Shown here: piece by piece, positions 8,581-17,629 of the stretch
How the letters are laid out: each line of letters opens with the position of its first letter
How positions within the stretch are numbered: position 1 is the first letter of the stretch
Assembly: GCA_030150405.1 (NCBI GenBank)
Contig: JASLFU010000015.1
Location: 1-64,000, forward strand
Direction: 5' to 3'
DNA from: Ignatzschineria sp.
Lineage (GTDB): Bacteria; Pseudomonadota; Gammaproteobacteria; Cardiobacteriales; Wohlfahrtiimonadaceae
Length of the DNA: 64,000 nt
Notes under the pieces: model-generated
Database searches by the model: none
Told to the model about the DNA's origin: nothing
The model's input: only the letters and a program-made list of their open reading frames with translations
Translations under genes and position numbers: made by a program

Positions 8581-10011
8581 ATGAATAAGATTATCCTTTT
8601 GCGCGACTTGCCTTGGTTAGACCTATCTCCTACAGAGGAGATGTTACGACAGGTAGAACTCAATATTAGTGAGCAATGGGGCGACTTTTTTGCAATTTAC
8701 GGGCCTGCTGCCTCAGGAAAGACCCGTTTTTTAATTGAACTTGGAAAGCGACTTTCTGAGCATGAAAATATCTTAGTGGGGGCTTTAGATGCTAGCCAAG
8801 AGACCGTTTTAGAAAAATTTGCCGAGCTTCTTGGGGGCACGCCTAAAAATGGGGTAGATGAAGAGACCCTTGCCACTTTAATTGAGCCCTTTGTTGCAGC
8901 GCATCGCCATATTGTGATCTTGATTGATGAGGCAGAAAAACTCACCACAGAGCAGCTGACACTCTTTTATCAGCTTAAAGAGCGCTTTAATCACGAGGAG
9001 TATTTTCATATTACTCTTGTGCTCTTTATGGATCTTAATAATCAGGATCTCTTCTCCCGGGAACTGCTAAAAAAAGCGATGGGTTTTACATTAGGCCCCG
9101 TGAATGTGGTGCAGATTCGCCGTTTAGTGGATCATGCTTATAAGTTTTTTGAACGGGAGCATGATTTTACCTCCACAGATTTAACAGAGCTACACTCGCT
9201 CTCATACGGTTATCCGGGGCGTTTATTGCGTATTTTAGATCTGCGCCCTAAATTTAAGCCCACTTTAAAACATCTATTAATCTTATTGCTAATCTTAGCC
9301 GCAATTATTGGTGCGAGCTTAACGTACTATTTAAAAGATCGAGCTTACGATAAAACCATTGCCGAAACACCAGAGATCGCAGCTTTTGAGAGTAATCGCT
9401 TAAAAGTTGCGCGGACAGCACAATTTCATAAAGCTCTAGAAAAGGGGATGCCCAAACTTATGGAGCTTGGAGAAGAGCGAGCCGCAATAAAGCAGGCGAT
9501 CATTATTCAGCAAGTGCGTGATGATTTTCAGCAAACTGTAGCAGAAGATGCGAAAGCTGCGCCTAAAGCAGAAGTGGTGAAAGAGTCTGCGGAGGCAGAG
9601 ACTGTGGATACAAAAGGGGATAATGCTTCTGCTCTGCCGAAAGCAGGAGAAGAACCCAAGACTAAAGAGAAGAAAGAGCTGCAGAAAGACGCTGAAAATA
9701 GAGATAAAACTGGGGCGACGAAAGCTCAAGCCTCTAAAACTCAGGCAGCTAAAGCGAATGAAAAAATCGTCAATAATGATCAACATTATATCCGCTTAAG
9801 TACCGGTAATAGCCGGGAGAATGCCTTAAGTAAACTTAAAGGGCGAACTGTTCCGGGAGCTCCGAAGGTGAAGCAAGTGGGGAATCGTTGGATCACCTAT
9901 ATCGGTCCTTATGGGAATAAAACCCAGGCTGAAAAAGGGTTAAAACAGTTGCCTTCGAGCCTACAGGCATTGCCTTTACAGGTGATTTCGGCAACGGAGA
10001 TCGGGGAGTAA
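8581..10011 (+). CDS. DamX-like protein: AAA ATPase, membrane helix and SPOR domain
   Basis: The N-terminal half is an AAA-type ATPase (Walker A GPAASGKT at about 40, Walker B HIVILIDEAEKL at about 110). A membrane helix follows at about 237-258 (HLLILLLILAAIIGASLTYYL region), then a long Ala/Glu/Lys-rich linker and a C-terminal SPOR domain (QHYIRLSTGNSRENALSKL to the end). SPOR domains bind denuded septal peptidoglycan, so the protein probably acts at the division site. DamX lies after aroKB in many gammaproteobacteria. The ATG directly follows the aroB stop codon. The linker has low complexity. Confidence 0.82.
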   Translation: MNKIILLRDLPWLDLSPTEEMLRQVELNISEQWGDFFAIYGPAASGKTRFLIELGKRLSEHENILVGALDASQETVLEKFAELLGGTPKNGVDEETLATLIEPFVAAHRHIVILIDEAEKLTTEQLTLFYQLKERFNHEEYFHITLVLFMDLNNQDLFSRELLKKAMGFTLGPVNVVQIRRLVDHAYKFFEREHDFTSTDLTELHSLSYGYPGRLLRILDLRPKFKPTLKHLLILLLILAAIIGASLTYYLKDRAYDKTIAETPEIAAFESNRLKVARTAQFHKALEKGMPKLMELGEERAAIKQAIIIQQVRDDFQQTVAEDAKAAPKAEVVKESAEAETVDTKGDNASALPKAGEEPKTKEKKELQKDAENRDKTGATKAQASKTQAAKANEKIVNNDQHYIRLSTGNSRENALSKLKGRTVPGAPKVKQVGNRWITYIGPYGNKTQAEKGLKQLPSSLQALPLQVISATEIGE

Positions 10012-10014
10012 TAT

Positions 10015-11949
10015 ATGGCACTCTTACGATTACAGGAGATCTCTCTCTCTTATGGTGCTCGCCCTCTGTTACACGATGTGAGTTTTACGATCTCTAAGGG
10101 TGAGCGGGTCTGCCTTGTAGGGCGTAATGGGGAGGGAAAATCTTCATTACTAAAGGTAGTGGCCGGCGAAGTTCAGCCTGATGGCGGAGAGATTATTCAA
10201 GATGCCGATCTTAAAGTCGCAAAATTATCCCAAGAGATTCCTGAAGATCTGGATGAAACGGTCTACTCAGTGGTGGCTGGCGGCTTAAGCGTTGTGGGTG
10301 AAAAGCTCACTCAATATCATGAAATTTTAGAGTCGGGCGCAGAGAAAGAGCTTTCACAAAAGGCGCTCCATAAACTCGGGAAATTACAGCAAGAGCTCGA
10401 TGCGCTAGATGGCTGGACGCTTGATCAGCAAGTTGCAGAGATCTTAACCCGCCTTGAATTAGAAGGTGACCAGAAGGTCAGTGCGCTTTCCGGGGGCTGG
10501 ATTCGCCGAGTATTGTTAGCGAAAGTTTTAGTAAGTAAGCCCGACCTTATTCTCTTAGATGAACCTACGAATCACCTCGATATTGAGATGATTGAGTGGC
10601 TCGAAAAGACTTTAGTAGAACTCTATAGCGGTGCGCTGCTCTTTGTATCCCATGACCGGCAATTTTTAGAAGCCGTAGCGACAAAAATCATTGAGCTAGA
10701 TCGAGGGAATTTAACAGAATATCCCGGCTCTTATGCAGAATACCAGAAGCGTAAGGCGATCGAACTCCATAATGAGGAGATGGAAAATGCACTCTTTGAT
10801 AAGCGTTTAGCGGAAGAGGAGGTCTGGATTCGACAAGGCATTAAGGCTCGTAGAACGCGTAACGAAGGGCGTGTACGAGCGTTAAAGAAGATGCGTCAAG
10901 AACGTGCAGAGCGTATCGACCGACAAGGCCGTGCGACACTTCATCATGAAGAGGCGGGGCAATCGGGTAAGCGGGTCATTTTTGCCGAAAACCTTAATTA
11001 CGCTATTGCAGAGCGTCCTTTAGTTAAAGATTTTAACCTTACTCTTATGCGAGGGGATAAGGTGGGGATCATTGGGCCAAATGGGGCGGGGAAATCCACT
11101 TTAATTAAATTGTTAATGGGAGAGCTCACTCCCGATAGCGGCAAAGTAGAGCTGGGGACACAGCTTAATATTGCTTATTTTGATCAGTTACGTTCTCTTT
11201 TAGAGCTCGATAAAACGGTGATCGATAATGTTGCAGATGGCAGTGACTTTATTGAGATCCACGGTAAAAAGCGACATGTGATTAGTTGGTTGCAAGATTT
11301 TATGTTTACCCCAGAGCGGGCGAGAAGCCCCGTTAATTCCCTCTCGGGTGGGGAGCGAAATCGTCTCTTATTAGCAAAACTCTTTGCAAAGCCCTTTAAC
11401 TTTTTAGTGATGGATGAGCCGACGAATGATCTTGATATCGAGACGCTTGAGCTTCTTGAAGAGCTGCTTTTAAATTTTGAAGGGACTTTACTCTTAATCT
11501 CCCATGACCGTGCTTTTTTAGATAGTGTGGTGACCTCCGTTTTGGTTTTTGAAGGGGAGGGTGTGATTAGTGAGCATATCGGGGGGTATAGTGATTGGCA
11601 CCAAAAGGTTCAGCAGATAGAAGCGGAGCGAGCGCAAGCAGCTGCGGCCCAAAAACGGCTCGAAGAGCAAAATAGGGCGCGAGAAGAGAGTCAAAAAGAG
11701 CATAGAAAGCCTGCTGAGCGTAAAACGAAAAAACTGGGCTTTAATGAGACTCGGGAGCTCGAGCAATTGCCAGATGAGATTGCTGCTTTAGAGGCTGAAA
11801 TTGAAGCTTTAGAGAATTTAGTTCAAAGCGCTGAATTTTATGAAAATCCCCACGATTATCAAAATGAGAAACTTACCGAATTGAGCGACAAGACAGAAAC
11901 CTTAGAAGCCCGTTATGAGCGTTGGCTGGAATTAGAGAGTTATCGTTAG
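10015..11949 (+). CDS. uup: ABC-F ATPase, Uup type
   Basis: The protein has two ABC ATPase domains and no membrane segments. Domain 1 has GRNGEGKSSLL, ALSGGWIRRVLLAKVL and LILLDEPTNHLDI. The ABC-F linker is rich in Lys, Arg and Glu (RTRNEGRVRALKKMRQERAE). Domain 2 has GPNGAGKSTLIKLL, SLSGGERNRLLLAKLF and FLVMDEPTNDLDIET. The C-terminal 100 residues form a charged coiled coil, as in Uup, which binds DNA and branched substrates. ABC-F proteins act on ribosomes, and Uup also limits transposon precise excision. It begins 3 bp after the DamX-like gene, so it is probably in the same transcript. Confidence 0.88.
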   Translation: MALLRLQEISLSYGARPLLHDVSFTISKGERVCLVGRNGEGKSSLLKVVAGEVQPDGGEIIQDADLKVAKLSQEIPEDLDETVYSVVAGGLSVVGEKLTQYHEILESGAEKELSQKALHKLGKLQQELDALDGWTLDQQVAEILTRLELEGDQKVSALSGGWIRRVLLAKVLVSKPDLILLDEPTNHLDIEMIEWLEKTLVELYSGALLFVSHDRQFLEAVATKIIELDRGNLTEYPGSYAEYQKRKAIELHNEEMENALFDKRLAEEEVWIRQGIKARRTRNEGRVRALKKMRQERAERIDRQGRATLHHEEAGQSGKRVIFAENLNYAIAERPLVKDFNLTLMRGDKVGIIGPNGAGKSTLIKLLMGELTPDSGKVELGTQLNIAYFDQLRSLLELDKTVIDNVADGSDFIEIHGKKRHVISWLQDFMFTPERARSPVNSLSGGERNRLLLAKLFAKPFNFLVMDEPTNDLDIETLELLEELLLNFEGTLLLISHDRAFLDSVVTSVLVFEGEGVISEHIGGYSDWHQKVQQIEAERAQAAAAQKRLEEQNRAREESQKEHRKPAERKTKKLGFNETRELEQLPDEIAALEAEIEALENLVQSAEFYENPHDYQNEKLTELSDKTETLEARYERWLELESYR

Positions 11950-12054
11950 AAGAGATGGGGTAAGAATCATAAATTTTCTGAGTGATCTTCTAAACTGATA
12001 GAAAAAATTGTGAAAAGGGGTATGATTTACCTCTGATTATTGAAGGAGAGATTG

Positions 12055-12432
12055 ATGGCTAAACGATCGAAATATCTGATAATTGCTGGCCTAGCAATGC
12101 TTGTTGCAGGCTGTGGTAGATTTGCAATTCATAAAACGGATATTCTGCAAGGCAATTATGTGGATGAAACCCGTTTAGAAAATATTGCTTTAGGGATGAC
12201 AAAAGAGCAAGTTCAGCTCTATTTAGGCACCCCCTTAGTTCGGGATCCGTTCGATAATAACACTTGGTACTATGTTTATAAGCATAGTCTTTCTAATGGT
12301 GAGCTGCTTGAGCATCGAAATTTGCGTGTCTATTTTGATAATAATGGGCAGTTAGCGCATCTTGATTATGTAGATCAAACCCCTGTGGTGGAAGAAGAGA
12401 GCTCGAAGCGTAGCTTTTTCACCAGCGATTAA
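12055..12432 (+). CDS. bamE: BamE outer-membrane assembly lipoprotein
   Basis: The 125-residue lipoprotein has a lipobox MLVAGC about 24 residues from the start. Mature features of the SmpA/OmlA (BamE) fold are LENIALGMTKEQVQLYLGTP and WYYVYKHSLS. BamE is an accessory lipoprotein of the BamABCDE complex that inserts beta-barrel proteins. The ATG follows GAAGGAGAGATTG. A TATGAT box about 30 bp upstream may be part of its promoter. It is alone between uup and kdsA. Confidence 0.88.
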   Translation: MAKRSKYLIIAGLAMLVAGCGRFAIHKTDILQGNYVDETRLENIALGMTKEQVQLYLGTPLVRDPFDNNTWYYVYKHSLSNGELLEHRNLRVYFDNNGQLAHLDYVDQTPVVEEESSKRSFFTSD

Positions 12433-12615
12433 AGGATGTAAATTGGGTTTAGTGGCCATAAAAATAGGGTTTGAAGCCGAGTTTAAAAGTATGGATTATT
12501 CAGTTGGAACCATGAGACCTAATCTTGAAGGGCTTAATGGCGAAAGGCCACGATCTTCTAGGCAGTAGGCGTAACATCATTTACGGCGAGCTTTTAATAC
12601 ATATAAGGAATAATT

Positions 12616-13422
12616 ATGAGTATCTACAATTTAGTAGGCAATGATAAACCTTTCTTTCTCATCGCAGGGACGTGTGTGATTGAGTCGGAAACAATGACGC
12701 TTGATGTCGCGGGTGCCCTTAAGGAGATCACTGATGATCTCGGCATTACCTTTATCTATAAATCCTCATTTGATAAAGCAAACCGCTCTTCGGAAAAGAG
12801 TTTTCGAGGGCCGGGGCTTGAGAAGGGCTTAGCCGTTTTAGAAAAGGTCAAGAAGGAGTATGGCGTTCCTGTTTTAACAGATGTGCATGAAGATACGCCG
12901 CTTGACGAAGTTGCTGCTGTGGTAGATGTGTTGCAAACACCGGCATTTCTCTGTCGTCAGACCAATTTTATTCAAAATGTTGCGCGGACGATGAAGCCCG
13001 TAAATATTAAAAAAGGGCAGTTTTTAGCGCCTTGGGATATGCAACATGTGGTGCAAAAAGCTCGCAGTGTTGGAAATAATGAGATTATGGTGTGTGAACG
13101 GGGCGTAAGCTTTGGCTATAACAATTTAGTCTCCGATATGCGCTCATTAGAGATTATGAAAGAGACGGGAGCCCCTGTAGTCTATGATGCGACACATTCC
13201 GTTCAGCTCCCCGGAGGGCAGGGCACAAGTTCTGGAGGGCAGAGTGAGTTTGTTCCTCCCCTTTCTCGTGCAGCGGTTGCCGTGGGCGTAGCGGGCCTCT
13301 TTATGGAAACCCACCCCGATCCAAGCAAAGCGCTCTCTGATGGACCGAATTCGGTAAAACTCTCTGAGATGCGTGCTCTACTTGAACAACTCCAGGCAAT
13401 CGATCGCGTCATTAAAGGTTAA
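12616..13422 (+). CDS. kdsA: 3-deoxy-D-manno-octulosonate 8-phosphate synthase, metal-dependent type
   Basis: KdsA condenses PEP and arabinose-5-phosphate for LPS core synthesis. Motifs are KSSFDKANRSS, RGPGLEKGL, TDVHE, FLCRQTNF, KKGQFLAPWDM, FGYNNLVSDMRSL and ATHSVQLPGG. The N-terminal segment reads IAGTCVIESE. The Cys sits where metal-independent E. coli KdsA has Asn, and the rest resembles the metal-dependent (Aquifex-type) class. At 268 residues it is shorter than the E. coli enzyme. AAGGAATAATT precedes the ATG, and about 180 bp separate it from bamE, so it may have its own promoter. Confidence 0.93.
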   Translation: MSIYNLVGNDKPFFLIAGTCVIESETMTLDVAGALKEITDDLGITFIYKSSFDKANRSSEKSFRGPGLEKGLAVLEKVKKEYGVPVLTDVHEDTPLDEVAAVVDVLQTPAFLCRQTNFIQNVARTMKPVNIKKGQFLAPWDMQHVVQKARSVGNNEIMVCERGVSFGYNNLVSDMRSLEIMKETGAPVVYDATHSVQLPGGQGTSSGGQSEFVPPLSRAAVAVGVAGLFMETHPDPSKALSDGPNSVKLSEMRALLEQLQAIDRVIKG

Positions 13423-13493
13423 TCAAGGCGATCACGGGGAGAGAGCGAGTAAGATAATCTCCCGATTTTTCCCTTTCGAGCAGAGATAGAGCG

Positions 13494-14213
13494 ATGGAGA
13501 GTATATTTTCTAATAGGCCAGAGGCTGAGTTAGAGGGGCAAGAAGAGTTCGATTTTCGGGATCAGTCATTGCCGGAAATACCTGTAATTTGGCTTGCCTC
13601 CCGCTCACCCCGTCGGCGTGAATTATTAGAGCAGTTAGGGCTTTCTTATACCCTTTGTGATGTTGAGATCGATGAGTCGAGTCAAGGGTATCATCAGCCA
13701 GAGCAGTATGTTCAAGCGATGGCAGAGCGCAAGGCAGAGGCCGCTTTTGCAACGTATTCTCAAGATTTAAAAAAAATAGCAGAAGCTGGGGAGGCGCTCC
13801 CTCTACTTTTAGCAGCCGATACTGCGTTAAGTTTTCAGGGAGAGATTATGGGGAAGCCTCAGGATTACTCCGATTTCCAGCGCATGATGAGAAAATTATC
13901 GGGGCGGGAGCATGATGTGCATTCTGCTTTAACGCTTATTCGAATCGAGTCTCAAAAAGGGGAGCTCTATCCTTATAAGGTGAGTAAACTTTCCAGCAGC
14001 CGGGTGGAATTTTCGAAGCTTTCCGAACGCTTTATTGAAGAGTATTGGGCACAAGGTGAGCCTAAGGATAAAGCGGGCGGTTATGCTATTCAGGGAATGA
14101 TGGCGGGTTTTATTAAAAAAATTTGTGGAAGCTACTCGGGAATTATGGGGCTTCCACTTTTTGAGTTACGTGAGGCGCTTGAGGAGAGTGGTTTTCCTTT
14201 TTCGCCACAATAA
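13494..14213 (+). CDS. Maf-family nucleoside triphosphate pyrophosphatase
   Basis: Maf proteins hydrolyse noncanonical or modified NTPs to NMPs. The signature WLASRSPRRRELLEQLG is at about residues 33-49, the acidic metal site AADTALSFQGEIMGKP follows, and KAGGYAIQGMMAGFIKKICG is the conserved C-terminal loop. The protein has about 30 extra N-terminal residues. The ATG is supported by nearby GAGATAGAGCG. The D-T-A-L sequence differs from the D-T-V of most Maf enzymes. The gene is close to the unknown membrane protein downstream (5 bp gap). Confidence 0.87.
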   Translation: MESIFSNRPEAELEGQEEFDFRDQSLPEIPVIWLASRSPRRRELLEQLGLSYTLCDVEIDESSQGYHQPEQYVQAMAERKAEAAFATYSQDLKKIAEAGEALPLLLAADTALSFQGEIMGKPQDYSDFQRMMRKLSGREHDVHSALTLIRIESQKGELYPYKVSKLSSSRVEFSKLSERFIEEYWAQGEPKDKAGGYAIQGMMAGFIKKICGSYSGIMGLPLFELREALEESGFPFSPQ

Positions 14214-14218
14214 AAAAT

Positions 14219-15676
14219 ATGACGGATAAATTGAAGCATTCTCAGTTAGAGGAAAAAGCGCCTATGGAGAGGGACTCTCTCTCTTCTACACAAGCCTCCG
14301 AGCTTGGCCGGGAAAAGGCGCTCTATAATGATGTGGCGCATTCACCAGATGATACGCTACTTGAAGAGTTTACGCATGAATCTGAGCCTTTAGAGTTCAC
14401 GGTGAGTGAAGTCTCTTTAGATGAGCAGAGATTAAGCGGTGAGGAGGCCGAAACCTCTTATGCTGCAGTGGATGAAGGGCTCTATATGCCGAGGGTTGAG
14501 CCTACCCTTGATCGTGCTGAAAGTGAAGTTTCTACCCCTTCAAAGATTGAGATTGAAATCGGTAATCAGGGGGTGGTTCATGGGGGTTCGCCAGCATTGT
14601 CGCCCAATTTTAGCGGGGAGAGAGAACCTCAGTTTTCCGCAATTAGCGCTCATTCTATTGAAGGTGAGCATTATGGAGTGCAGATGAAAAATGATGAGTT
14701 AATGGGGCAGACGCCAAATTTTAGTGGCGAACCCAATGAGAATGAGCACTTTAGTGCGGTAGATCCTCAGAATGAAGCAGAGCTTATTGCTGCTGTAGAG
14801 CCAGAAGAGTTCGCTGCAGAAGGGGGGGAGGGAGAAGAAGCGCCCCCTCAAAAAGGCCGAAAGGGCAGTGTTTTAGGTATGGGATGGTTTCAGGGGTTCA
14901 GCCTCTTTATTTTAGGTTTGATCTTTATCGGTTTGGCGATTCTTGCTTACTTTATGCTAGGGGAAGAGCCACTACATGAAGGGCCACCCAAATATGTATT
15001 AGAAGAGGTTGATGGCGGCTTAATGGCGCGTTTTAACCCTGAGATTCCGGAGGAGATTCGGGAGAGCTATCAATATGTAGCCCCCAAACGAACTGAGCAG
15101 GAGACGGAGGTTTTAAAAGAGCTTCCGAAGCTTGAAGAGAGTCATGAGGGTCCTATCGAACTTCTGAGTTTAAACCAGGAAGGAGAAGTTACTTCTGAAG
15201 AGGAGGCTCTTTCTGAGTTAGAGTTAGCTTCCGAAAGTAGGGGGGAGAATGATGAAGAGCTTCCCGCATTAACGCTCTTTTCAGCAGCCGATGAAGGGGA
15301 AGCCGCCTCGGCAGAGAGTGTAGAGAGTAATGAAAGCAATGAGGCTCTACAAGGTTTGATTCATCAGGCACAAGCTGCGATGCAGGCGGGAAGATATGTG
15401 GGGATTCAGCAAGATGATGCGTACTATCTTTTTAGTGAAGTTCTAAAGCTTGATCCTCAGAATGAAGAGGCTCGGGCCGGAATCTATACTATTGCGAATA
15501 TCTATTATGATAATGCAGCAAGAGCACTAGGAGGTGGGCACCGAGAGAGCGCAAAACAGTTTATCGCTATTGGTCGAGCGGTGATGCCTAATCATGATGG
15601 TTTACGCCGTTTGGAAGTTGAAGCGAACAAGGCGCCAGAGCCTACTCAAAACTTAGAGTTATTTGAATTCCAATAA
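14219..15676 (+). CDS. Unknown acidic single-pass membrane protein with TPR-like C-terminus
   Basis: I do not recognise this family. The 485-residue product has a very acidic N-terminal half of about 220 residues, one membrane helix at about 227-247 (FSLFILGLIFIGLAILAYFM) and a second acidic stretch. The C-terminal 110 residues look like tetratricopeptide repeats (YYLFSEVLKLDPQNEEARAG, FIAIGRAVMPNHDG). A short motif occurs twice before the helix: SPNFSGEREPQFSAI and TPNFSGEPNENEHFSAV. It lies 5 bp after maf and ends at a bidirectional terminator. Topology suggests a scaffold or envelope assembly factor, but that is inference. Confidence 0.6.
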   Translation: MTDKLKHSQLEEKAPMERDSLSSTQASELGREKALYNDVAHSPDDTLLEEFTHESEPLEFTVSEVSLDEQRLSGEEAETSYAAVDEGLYMPRVEPTLDRAESEVSTPSKIEIEIGNQGVVHGGSPALSPNFSGEREPQFSAISAHSIEGEHYGVQMKNDELMGQTPNFSGEPNENEHFSAVDPQNEAELIAAVEPEEFAAEGGEGEEAPPQKGRKGSVLGMGWFQGFSLFILGLIFIGLAILAYFMLGEEPLHEGPPKYVLEEVDGGLMARFNPEIPEEIRESYQYVAPKRTEQETEVLKELPKLEESHEGPIELLSLNQEGEVTSEEEALSELELASESRGENDEELPALTLFSAADEGEAASAESVESNESNEALQGLIHQAQAAMQAGRYVGIQQDDAYYLFSEVLKLDPQNEEARAGIYTIANIYYDNAARALGGGHRESAKQFIAIGRAVMPNHDGLRRLEVEANKAPEPTQNLELFEFQ

Positions 15677-15705
15677 AACAATATAAACAATATTTAAGTA
15701 AGAGT

Positions 15706-15741
15706 AAAAAGCCGCAAGATTAATCATCTTGCGGCTTTTTT
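15706..15741. terminator. Bidirectional terminator between the acidic membrane protein gene and ftsY
   Basis: A 15-bp stem (AAAAAGCCGCAAGAT with ATCTTGCGGCTTTTT) has a 5-nt loop with A and T runs on the two sides, so it can end transcription from both converging genes. Confidence 0.85.
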
Positions 15742-15770
15742 ATGGATCTTCTAAATAAAGGAGAAGAGAG

Positions 15771-17216
15771 CTATACCTCTCCCTCGCCAATTAATGCATC
15801 AACAAACTCTTCTGCATTAAAGGGGCGAAGATCATCAATACCTTCTCCCACACCAATAAAGCGAACAGGAATCTTTAATTCATCGGCAATGGCAAAGATA
15901 ATCCCCCCTTTTGCTGTTCCATCCATTTTGGTGAAGGTGATACCCGTTAAAGGCACGGTTTCATTAAATTGACGCGCCTGATTGAGCGCATTTTGCCCTG
16001 TAGAAGCATCAACGACGAGCATCACTTCGTGGGGAGCACTCTCATCATGACGTTTAATCACCCGATTAATTTTTGCGAGCTCTTGCATTAAGCCAGAATC
16101 GGTATGCAATCTTCCCGCTGTATCGGCGATAAGAATATCGATTTTACGCGCCTTGGAAGATTCCATTGCATCAAATACCACTGAAGCAGGATCTGCCCCC
16201 TCTTTCTGAGAGATGACTGGAATCTGATTACGTTCACCCCAAACTTCAAGTTGTTCTACAGCAGCGGCTCTAAAAGTATCCCCGGCAGCTAACATTACCG
16301 ATTTTCCATCGGCTTGAAATTTTTTGGCTAATTTTCCGATCGTTGTGGTTTTGCCCACACCATTAACACCGATCATTAATAAAACGTAGGGCTTATCGCT
16401 ATCAGGAATGGAGAGGGGAGCTTCTACGGGAGTTAAGATCTCTACCATTTTGCTCTTTAACGCGGCAAAGAGTTCATCAGCATTGGAGAGTGATTTTCGT
16501 GAGACTTGATCTCGGATCTCTTCGAGCATCTGTTCGGTAACGTTAATACCCACATCCGCTAATAAGAGACGAGTTTCGAGCTCTTCAAGAATCTCTTCAT
16601 CGATCTCTTTTTTGCCAAGGAAAAGGTCAGCAATTCCTTCTGTTAAATTGTTGCGAGTTTTGGCAAGGCGCTCACTTAAACGTGCAAAAAAGCCTTGTTT
16701 TTTGGGCTTTTCGCGGCCTTCATGGCTCTCTTTTTCTGTTGTAGAAGCTTCTGAAGAGGACTCTTTGGCCTCATCTTCTTCCTCTAAAGAATCTGTTTTG
16801 GGAGTAGTCTCCTCTTCTATATCTTCTAATGTTTCTTCTATCGTGGATGAGGCCGTAGGAGTAATGAGTTCAGCAACGGCTTCGATGGCTTCATCAGCTT
16901 CCCGTTGTTGATCTTGCGCTTGAGCTTTAGGCTCATCTTTAGGGGGGAGAATCTCTTCGGTCTCTTCTTCTAGTAGAGGATCTTCTTCGAGATACTCAGA
17001 AAAATCACGCTCTTCTTGATCGCTCGCAGCCTCAAAGTCACTTTCGTCAGTCAATGAATCTGGTGTAGGGGAGGGTGAAGAGCTGGGTTCTTCCTGAACT
17101 GAATCGTCTCTTTTATGAGCACTTTCCGGCAATTCTTCTTGTGGAACTTCAGTGATTTCCTCTTGTTTTTTGCCTCCAAAAAGACGACTTAACCAACCTT
17201 TCTTCTTTTTTGCCAT
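15771..17216 (-). CDS. ftsY: FtsY, signal recognition particle receptor
   Basis: FtsY receives SRP-bound ribosomes at the membrane. The N-terminal about 190 residues form the acidic A domain, rich in Glu, Asp and Ser. The NG GTPase domain follows, with G1 GVNGVGKTTTIGKLA, the insertion-box region AAGDTFRAAAVEQLEVW, G3 DTAGRLH, G4 TKMDGTAKGG and a C-terminal GVGEGIDDLRPF. The 481-residue length is normal for an FtsY with a long A domain. It is divergent from the tRNA pair and convergent with the preceding gene. Confidence 0.95.
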   Translation of the reverse strand: MAKKKKGWLSRLFGGKKQEEITEVPQEELPESAHKRDDSVQEEPSSSPSPTPDSLTDESDFEAASDQEERDFSEYLEEDPLLEEETEEILPPKDEPKAQAQDQQREADEAIEAVAELITPTASSTIEETLEDIEEETTPKTDSLEEEDEAKESSSEASTTEKESHEGREKPKKQGFFARLSERLAKTRNNLTEGIADLFLGKKEIDEEILEELETRLLLADVGINVTEQMLEEIRDQVSRKSLSNADELFAALKSKMVEILTPVEAPLSIPDSDKPYVLLMIGVNGVGKTTTIGKLAKKFQADGKSVMLAAGDTFRAAAVEQLEVWGERNQIPVISQKEGADPASVVFDAMESSKARKIDILIADTAGRLHTDSGLMQELAKINRVIKRHDESAPHEVMLVVDASTGQNALNQARQFNETVPLTGITFTKMDGTAKGGIIFAIADELKIPVRFIGVGEGIDDLRPFNAEEFVDALIGEGEV

Positions 17217-17371
17217 ATGCTCACTCTTTATTTAAATCGGTTTATAGAAAGATAAAAATATGGGAGCTATTTTATCAGGTTATTGCATTCTTTGTCATTT
17301 GGGATTAGAGTATATCTCTGCTTATTCTATTGGAGAGCAGGGAGTCAATTTTCAGAGCTTAGAAAATCGAC

Positions 17372-17401
17372 TTGCTAAAGAAGAGATAAAGAGTATATAA
17401 T
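17372..17401 (+). promoter_or_regulatory. Probable sigma-70 promoter of the tRNA-Val/tRNA-Ile2 operon
   Basis: TTGCTA and TATAAT are 18 bp apart, and the -10 box ends about 16 bp before the first tRNA nucleotide. It lies in the ftsY-tRNA gap and points to the tRNAs. Confidence 0.6.
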
Positions 17402-17417
17402 TTATCGCCTTTACAGT

Positions 17418-17494
17418 AGGCATATAGCTCAGCTGGTTAGAGCGCCACCTTGACATGGTGGAGGTCGTTGGTTCGAATCCAATTATGCCTACCA
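17418..17494 (+). tRNA. tRNA-Val(GAC)
   Basis: The cloverleaf has a 7-bp acceptor stem (AGGCATA with TATGCCT) and an encoded CCA. The anticodon stem CCACC/GGTGG closes the loop TTGACAT, so the anticodon is GAC. The T arm contains GGTTCGAATCC. Six bases separate it from the next tRNA, so the two are probably co-transcribed. Confidence 0.93.
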
Positions 17495-17500
17495 ATTTTA

Positions 17501-17577
17501 GGGCCTTTAGCTCAGTTGGTTAGAGCTCTCGACTCATAATCGAGCGGTCGTTGGTTCGATCCCAACAAGGCCCACCA
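17501..17577 (+). tRNA. tRNA-Ile2(CAT), site of prophage integration
   Basis: The acceptor stem is GGGCCTT/AAGGCCC with an encoded CCA, and the anticodon loop CTCATAA gives CAT. The surrounding TCGA-loop-TCGA stem and the T arm resemble the E. coli minor tRNA-Ile that TilS modifies to lysidine, rather than elongator Met. The last 19 nt lie in the attL core, so the gene stays intact in the lysogen. Identity as Ile2 rather than Met is a judgement from sequence similarity. Confidence 0.8.
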
Positions 17578-17616
17578 GACATATACCTCAAAGCCCGCAT
17601 TATTGCGGGCTTTTTG
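17559..17616 (+). repeat. attL core of the P2-type prophage (58 bp)
   Basis: This segment matches base for base the one at 53800-53857. It starts in the T arm of tRNA-Ile2, covers its 3' end and CCA, and runs through the tRNA operon terminator. Because the phage copy carries both, integration restores tRNA and terminator. Confidence 0.95.
17590..17615 (+). terminator. Terminator of the tRNA operon, inside the att core
   Basis: A 10-bp stem (AAAGCCCGCA with TGCGGGCTTT) has a 4-nt loop and a T run. The same hairpin recurs in attR. Confidence 0.85.
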
Positions 17617-17629
17617 GTTTTTAAAAGTG

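Noticed and set aside
16612..16911. Long plus-strand frame antisense to ftsY
   Set aside because: It is a serine-rich shadow of the acidic FtsY domain with no ribosome site.
17501..17577. Reading the second tRNA as elongator tRNA-Met
   Set aside because: The anticodon CAT alone allows it, but the anticodon arm, T arm and acceptor end resemble the lysidine-modified tRNA-Ile more closely.
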